Program-made: the position numbers and the translations under genes
The notes under the pieces: generated by a model
What the model was told of the DNA's origin: nothing
What the model saw: only the letters and a program-made list of their open reading frames with translations
Database searches by the model: none
In this document: piece by piece, positions 15,361 through 19,701 of the stretch
Layout of the letters: each line of letters starts with the position of its first letter
How positions within the stretch are numbered: the stretch's first letter is position 1
DNA from: an uncultured Campylobacter sp.
Lineage (GTDB): Bacteria > Campylobacterota > Campylobacteria > Campylobacterales > Campylobacteraceae
Direction: 5' to 3'
Length of the DNA: 19,701 nt
Assembly: GCF_937997535.1 (NCBI RefSeq)
Contig: NZ_CALKTT010000086.1
Location: 1 to 19,701, forward strand

Positions 15361-16143
15361 ATGAAAGAAATTTCAAAGCAAGATCTGCTTCGCAAGGCGA
15401 AATTCCGCGGAGTTTTAGGCGCCGTGATTCTGCTAGGCATCGGCGTAAGCGGCACGGTGGGCTTAAGCAGCATAGACGAGGACGCTGTCGCGATTTTTAG
15501 AGTTTTAGCGCTACTAGCGACGCTAGCGATATTTTACGACTGCTTCGTTTGCCTAGAAAAGGCGCTAGGCGTGCGCTTCGTTAAGACCTATAGGCTGATA
15601 GAAAGTATCCCAATCGTCGCGATTTTGTGCTACTGCGCCATGGTAGTAGCGCTAAAAGAGGGCGCGATGCTCGATCTACTCTACACCCTGCTCTACGTCC
15701 TTTCGACGTGCGCAGCGGTGATAATCTGGGGCGTATTAAACTGCCGCCTAGCCACACTTAGCGGCGTGGATTTATTTAAAATCTACGGCATAGTGGTGTC
15801 CGTGGCATGGCCCTGCGAAGCGGTATCGGGCGCGCTAGCTAAAATAGGCGTAATCCTCGCGCTGCCGTATCTAATCGCAGCGTCGCTGGTAACGGCATTT
15901 TCGGGGATTTTGCTAATCATAGCGTGGATAAAATTCAACCCCGCAAGGTTATGCGGCGCGGAAAATTCTAGCGAGCTTGGCGGCGCCAAGCTAGGCGCGG
16001 ACGGCGAAAAACTGAGCATTTACAGCAAACTCGCCGCTTTTAAGAAATCGGATGCGGACGATGCGAAAAAGCCCGCTTCCAAGGCGAGCGCAGATGATAC
16101 GACCGCCGCAAGACGCCCGGGCAACCCCGGATTTAAATTCTAA
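15361..16143 (+). CDS. Membrane protein with long basic tail, fourth relative
   Basis: A 260-residue protein distantly related to the three tandem copies. The shared parts are a CRLATLSGVDLFKIYGI loop (compare LARVSGVGIFETY) and a final IIAWIKFN block matching LLAWSKIE. Its N-terminus (LLRKAKFRGVL) is closer to the protein at 8798 (DAIKFRGI). Six or seven hydrophobic segments are followed by a hydrophilic tail of about 60 residues (from AENSSELGG on) rich in Ala, Lys, Asp and Ser, probably cytoplasmic and disordered. The start at 15361 has AAAGGA about eight bases upstream. It lies 149 nt after copy 3 in a GC-rich spacer, so it may have a separate promoter. Function is unknown. Confidence 0.75.
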   Translation: MKEISKQDLLRKAKFRGVLGAVILLGIGVSGTVGLSSIDEDAVAIFRVLALLATLAIFYDCFVCLEKALGVRFVKTYRLIESIPIVAILCYCAMVVALKEGAMLDLLYTLLYVLSTCAAVIIWGVLNCRLATLSGVDLFKIYGIVVSVAWPCEAVSGALAKIGVILALPYLIAASLVTAFSGILLIIAWIKFNPARLCGAENSSELGGAKLGADGEKLSIYSKLAAFKKSDADDAKKPASKASADDTTAARRPGNPGFKF

Positions 16144-16376
16144 CTCTACTCGCAATACGGAATTTCGTAAAATTTTTAAAATTTAAGGCGCGGAATTTTA
16201 TCACGACGCACCAGGCGGAAACACGGAATTTTGATTTAATTTTATCCACTACGAACGCGCAAAATTTATGGCAAAATTCCAAGCCGAAATCCGCGATCAA
16301 TTTAAAATTTTAAGCAGAAGTTCACGACGAAGCAAAATCCAAGCCAAAATTCCAGCTGAAATTCCGATCTAAATCC
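16144..16376. other. RAATTY-rich convergent spacer
   Basis: A 233-nt spacer between the convergent genes ending at 16143 and 16377. Units such as ccaagccaaaattcc and ccaagccgaaatccg recur near 16280 and 16340. I see no strong terminator hairpin with a T-run. Confidence 0.5.
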
Positions 16377-17468
16377 CTAGTCCAGCTTATTTCTAAAAAG
16401 CGACGCCGCAAAGCTCAACGTACCAAGCCCGATCAGCAGCAGCGGCACGATGAGATGCCACAGCTCGCCTAGGCCCGCGCCCTCCAGATAGATCCGCCAC
16501 ATGCAGTTGTTGGCATAATACATCGGATCTAGGTGCGCGATGTAGTAAAACCACCGCGGCATCGCGTCCGCAGGCGTTATCAGCCCGCTTATCATAATGC
16601 ACGGCAGCAGGAACAAAAACGAGCTCACGACCGATTGTAGCGAGGTTTTGCAGACGGTCGAGATCACGAGGCCGATGCCTACGTTGCAGGCGCTAAAGAT
16701 CGCGATGATCGCAAAAAGATGAGCAAAGCGCCCGCGGAATGGAATTTCGAAGTAAAACACGCAGATGAGAAACAGCGCGAGCCCCTGCGCGATCGCGATC
16801 AGCACGGGCGGCGTCGCCTTGCCGATTAGCATCTCAAGCGGGTTCGCGGGCGTCATCAGCATCATATCAAAGCTCCCCTCCTCGCGCTCGCGGGAGACGC
16901 TAAACGCCGATAGCATCAGCACCTGAATCATCGAAAGCCCCAAAATCATCCCCGTCATGATCGTGTAGCGCGTGATCGTGTTTTCGTTAAAAACATAGCG
17001 CGGATTTATACTGATTAAATTGACAAAATGCTGCGAGTTGTACTCCTGCACTATGGCCTGCACGAAGCCGATGACGGTGTTTGCCAAGGTCGTATTGCGC
17101 GAATCCGCGATGATCAAAAGCTCATGCGTGTCCTTAAAATCACCGCCGAAATAGATCCCGATGATCGCTTCGCCCTCGCTTACGGCGCGGCGCAGGCAGG
17201 CTAGGTCTTTGCAGCCAAGTTCGGTCTTAAACATCGGCGTAGCGGCGATGCTCTGCACCAGCGCGGTGGACGTCGCATCGCGGGCATCGTCCAAAATCGC
17301 GTAGCGCACCTGCTCGGGGGTGAAATTCGCGCCGTAGCCGAATATGATCGACTGCACCAGCACCGGCACGATCAGCACCATGCGCGTGCCCTTGTCGCGA
17401 AACATCGCCAAAAATTCCTTTTTTATCAGCGCGCGAATTCGAAGCAGGGATTTTCGCAGAGCGTTCAT
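16377..17468 (-). CDS. ABC-2 type exporter permease, YbhR/YhhJ-like
   Basis: A 363-residue permease of the ABC-2 family with the layout of YbhR/YhhJ: an N-terminal cytoplasmic RIRALIKKEFLAMFRDKGTR, one helix (about 30-48), a large external domain (about 50-165), then five helices to the end. The conserved SVSREREEGSFDMMLMTPANP and the late LPCIMISGLITPADAMPRWFYYIAHLDPMYY are typical. Related systems export drugs or lipid-like compounds together with a double ATPase and an HlyD-type adaptor, which would lie right of this window. The start at 17468 overlaps the upstream ORF by ATGA, with AAAAAGGG ahead. The substrate cannot be assigned. Confidence 0.92.
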   Translation of the reverse strand: MNALRKSLLRIRALIKKEFLAMFRDKGTRMVLIVPVLVQSIIFGYGANFTPEQVRYAILDDARDATSTALVQSIAATPMFKTELGCKDLACLRRAVSEGEAIIGIYFGGDFKDTHELLIIADSRNTTLANTVIGFVQAIVQEYNSQHFVNLISINPRYVFNENTITRYTIMTGMILGLSMIQVLMLSAFSVSREREEGSFDMMLMTPANPLEMLIGKATPPVLIAIAQGLALFLICVFYFEIPFRGRFAHLFAIIAIFSACNVGIGLVISTVCKTSLQSVVSSFLFLLPCIMISGLITPADAMPRWFYYIAHLDPMYYANNCMWRIYLEGAGLGELWHLIVPLLLIGLGTLSFAASLFRNKLD

Positions 17469-18967
17469 CGCGTGCCCTTTTTAAATTTAATGGCGCCTTC
17501 AAATTTAACGCCATGTTCAAATTTAACGGCGCGAGCTTGCGGCACAGAATTTAAAGCGAAATTTAAACGCACCGCGGGCGTCGGTTTAATTTTGCGCGGC
17601 TCGGGCGTAAATTTCCGCAGCGCGAGCTTGAGCTTATACGACGCGAACATGAAATTTAAAATTTCAGATCTATTACGCGGCACCTCGGACGCAAATTTCA
17701 AAAGCGCAAGTTTAAATTTACGCGGCGGCAAGGAGCTAGAATTTAAAAGCTCTGCCTCTTGCTTTTGCGGCTCGAAGCGGCGTTTTAAGCGCTCTGCGGC
17801 GCTAAATTTTAAAATTTCAAACCCGCGCCCAACCGCCGCTTGCAAGCCGAAGCGTCTCGCGCCTAGAAATTTTAAAAATTTTATCGCATGCCTCTTTTGG
17901 GTGCAAAATTTCATTCTTTGCACTCCCCGTGAAAGCGAAGCGTTCGTCGCTTGCCCTACTTCATAGCGCGAAATTTTACCGCTTGCGGCTCGAATCAAAG
18001 CGGGGTACTTATGCAAGCAAACGGCGTAAATTTCGCTACGCCACGCTTCGTAGTTACGCCGTGTAATCGCGCTGCAAAGCTGCATCGCAAAACGCGATTT
18101 AAAATTTAAAAGTGCGCTTATGAGGTTAAATTTGCTAAGCTTTTCTGCGCGCCCTACTTCGTAGCCGTGCCGTGCAGCTACGCTACGAAGTCGCACTATG
18201 CGGCGCTGCGCGGAATCCAAACTGCTCACATGATCAAACTTAACCGCACGCCATTTTTCTACCGCGTCGTACGTATGTTGCGAAGTAAGCCGCGCCGCAC
18301 GCCCTGCTTCGGCTTTATCCGCGCTTAGCGAAGTGCAGCGTAGAGCACGTGTTAAAGCATGGCGTAGAGCATGCAGCGGCTTGTGAATAAACTTTAAAAT
18401 TTTAAATCCGCACTTCGATATAAAATTTTGTGCGATGTGTGCATAATGCACACATCCGGGCACAAATTTTAAAATTCTAAATCTGTGCTGTGTTATGAAA
18501 TTTTGCACGGCGTTCGCGAGACGCGCTAGAGCGTGCGTGAATTTTAAAAATCCCATCGCGCGCCCTCTCTCGTAGCTACGTCGTAAGATTGCGCCGCCAA
18601 AGCTTGTTTTAATTAAAATTCCAAACCGATTGCACGGCATAGGCGTAAAATTTAAAAATTCCGCCGCTTGTTTTTGCGGCTCGAAGCGGCTTTTTGAGCT
18701 TTCTGCGGCGCTAAATTTTAAAATTTCAGATATACGCTCTGCCGCCTGTTTATGCGAGCCAAAATGCCTCGCGCTAAGAAATTTTAAAATTTCAAGCCCG
18801 CGCTCCGCTCGCTTGCAAAAAAATTCTAAAAATTTCATCGCGTCCTCTCTTTTGGTGGCGTGAAATTCCGCCATCGATGCCTTGGGCGAAAGCGAAACGT
18901 TAATTGCGTCGATTTTTGCGGCACGAAATTTCTCCGCGCAAGCGTAAAGCAAAAATAAATTTTTCAT
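17465..18967 (-). CDS. 500-residue basic ORF built from degenerate repeats, between two permease genes
   Basis: I do not recognise this. It encodes 500 residues, strongly basic, with no convincing membrane helix or known domain. KF, LKF and EILKF recur throughout because the DNA is full of AAATTT and AAATTTTAAAATTT. Internal repeats: residues 44-110 resemble 362-411 (shared core EILKFSAAE, RFEPQKQ, AEL/FLN), 155-169 resemble 180-194 (QNFI..., ILKF), 417-431 resemble 444-459, and VKFEHG/VKFEGA/IKFKKG lie in tandem at the end. YEVGRA-like segments recur around 132, 269 and 335. Evidence for translation: ATGA overlap with both flanking permease genes, each junction preceded by AAAGGG, and 500 open codons. 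Against it: no family, biased composition, and repeat DNA like local spacers. It is either a new gene or a spacer kept open by selection on the downstream permease. Confidence 0.55.
   Translation of the reverse strand: MKNLFLLYACAEKFRAAKIDAINVSLSPKASMAEFHATKREDAMKFLEFFCKRAERGLEILKFLSARHFGSHKQAAERISEILKFSAAESSKSRFEPQKQAAEFLNFTPMPCNRFGILIKTSFGGAILRRSYERGRAMGFLKFTHALARLANAVQNFITQHRFRILKFVPGCVHYAHIAQNFISKCGFKILKFIHKPLHALRHALTRALRCTSLSADKAEAGRAARLTSQHTYDAVEKWRAVKFDHVSSLDSAQRRIVRLRSVAARHGYEVGRAEKLSKFNLISALLNFKSRFAMQLCSAITRRNYEAWRSEIYAVCLHKYPALIRAASGKISRYEVGQATNASLSRGVQRMKFCTQKRHAIKFLKFLGARRFGLQAAVGRGFEILKFSAAERLKRRFEPQKQEAELLNSSSLPPRKFKLALLKFASEVPRNRSEILNFMFASYKLKLALRKFTPEPRKIKPTPAVRLNFALNSVPQARAVKFEHGVKFEGAIKFKKGTR
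17735..17884 (-). repeat. Direct repeat copy B inside the 500-codon ORF
   Basis: This stretch encodes AIKFLKFLGARRFG...EILKFSAAERLKRRFEPQKQ (residues 361-411) and is the same-orientation partner of 18638-18838. It shares ttttgcggctcgaagcggc and gcggcgctaaattttaaaa blocks. Copy B is shorter by about 17 codons. Confidence 0.7.
18638..18838 (-). repeat. Direct repeat copy A inside the 500-codon ORF
   Basis: This stretch encodes residues 44-110 and begins with an internal ATG (18838) that has AGAGG a few bases upstream, resembling the real gene junctions. It carries the EILKF..SAR/SAAE motif twice (58-67 and 81-89), so copy A has an extra internal duplication compared with copy B at 17735-17884. 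Confidence 0.7.
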
Positions 18968-19701
18968 CGTGCGCCCCTTTTTACGCTAAGCACGCACAAG
19001 CTGAAAAACAGAACCGCTCCGAGTGCCTGAATGGCGAGGTTTACCCACAGCGTCGCGCTCTGTCCGCCCGATAGGAAGCAGATGCGAAAGGACTCGACCG
19101 CGTATGTGGGCGGCAGCAGGTGCCCGATGAAGTTGACCGCCGCGGGCAGTCCGCGCAGATCGAATATCATGCCGCTAAGCAGCGTCACGGGCAGGTAGCC
19201 GATGACGATGGCGTATTCCTGCGCTAGGAATTGATTTTTGCAGATCGCCGAGATCAGCATGCCTAGGCAGGTCATCTCCAGCACGAAGACGCAAAGCGTC
19301 GCCAGTAGCATCGCCACGCTGCCGCGGATCGGAATGCCTAAAAGTACCTGCCCGTAAACGAGCGTCATCGCACCGCCCAAAAGCGCCAGGAAATAATACG
19401 CGCCGACCTTGGCAGTGACGATCTCAAGCGCGCTTGCATTGGAGTTGTAAAGCGAGGCGATCGTGCCGCGGTCCCATTCGCGCGAGATCACGACCGCGAC
19501 CATAAACAGGCAGATGAGCCCCAAAATCCCCACGTACTCGGCAGATACGAGATACCACGTCGATTCGTTGGCTTCGTTGAACCAGCTGCGATAATTCACG
19601 CTGACGGGCCTTGCCGCGGCGTTTAAATTTGCGTTTAAAAAGCCGTAATCTTGCGCCAAAACCTGCTCGATTACGCCTGCTACGTAAACATAGCTAAGAA
19701 G
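18964..19701 (-). CDS. ABC-2 type exporter permease, YbhS-like, C-terminal part
   Basis: The frame is open from the right window edge (the TTG at 19659 is internal) and ends at 18964, so the N-terminus is missing. About 245 residues are visible: the end of an external domain (VNYRSWFNEANEST), then helices containing GLICLFMVAVVISREWDRGTIASLYNSNASALEIVTAK, the ABC-2 pattern of a helix followed by ExxxGT, and further helices to the KRGAR end. It pairs with the permease at 16377-17468 as the two membrane subunits of one exporter. In known systems these genes adjoin directly; here 1.5 kb of repeat-built ORF separates them. The stop TGA overlaps the next ATG (ATGA), preceded by AAAGGGG. Confidence 0.9.
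   Translation of the reverse strand, partial: LLSYVYVAGVIEQVLAQDYGFLNANLNAAARPVSVNYRSWFNEANESTWYLVSAEYVGILGLICLFMVAVVISREWDRGTIASLYNSNASALEIVTAKVGAYYFLALLGGAMTLVYGQVLLGIPIRGSVAMLLATLCVFVLEMTCLGMLISAICKNQFLAQEYAIVIGYLPVTLLSGMIFDLRGLPAAVNFIGHLLPPTYAVESFRICFLSGGQSATLWVNLAIQALGAVLFFSLCVLSVKRGAR

Noticed and set aside
17472..17966. Plus-strand open frame of 164 codons within the repeat-built region
   Set aside because: It lacks the coupled start and stop junctions seen for the minus-strand ORF, and its repeats (CFCGSKRRF, LNFKIS) are the complement of the same repeat DNA.

Overview
The window looks like chromosomal DNA from a Campylobacter with fairly high GC, perhaps of the oral C. gracilis/showae/rectus type. 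The evidence is a hyp hydrogenase-maturation cluster with nikR, the protein styles, and a host DNA texture saturated with the palindrome AAATTT and its RAATTY relatives. The species call is an inference.

Layout. (1) Positions 1-8031, plus strand, carry [NiFe]-hydrogenase maturation: the 3' end of hypF, nikR, then hypB-hypC-(foreign gene)-hypD-hypE-hypA. HypF and HypE make the cyanide ligands, HypC and HypD assemble the Fe(CN)2CO unit, HypA and HypB load nickel, and NikR senses nickel. An AT-rich gene for a GmrSD-type (DUF262 + DUF1524/HNH) nuclease sits between hypC and hypD. It lies 2 nt after hypC and overlaps hypD by 23 nt, so it should be co-transcribed with the maturation genes. Several Hyp proteins are atypical: HypB has lost the Asp of its guanine-specificity motif, HypA has about 70 extra residues, and HypE has an enlarged C-terminal region.

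(2) Positions 8032-9565 hold a long AT-rich spacer and then a multi-pass membrane protein of unknown function, with a strong inverted repeat touching its -10 box. (3) Positions 9809-12583 hold a complete three-gene ABC importer of the FecBCD/BtuFCD type. Its substrate is unassigned; iron chelate, corrinoid, haem or a nickel/molybdenum complex are all possible. (4) Positions 12584-16143 hold a RAATTY-packed spacer, then three tandem paralogous membrane-protein genes with a shared 5' leader, then a more distant fourth relative. Together with the gene at 8798 this makes five members of one unrecognised family around the importer.

(5) Positions 16377-19701, minus strand, carry two ABC-2 type exporter permeases. 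Between them lies a 500-codon basic ORF built from degenerate repeats. It overlaps each permease by ATGA, with near-identical coupling junctions at its two ends. It looks like a RAATTY-repeat tract that became an ORF inside an operon.

The strongest candidates for something undescribed are this repeat-built ORF, the GmrSD-like nuclease embedded in the hyp operon, the five-member membrane family, and the extreme RAATTY enrichment. RAATTY is the site whose methylation licenses DNA uptake in C. jejuni.
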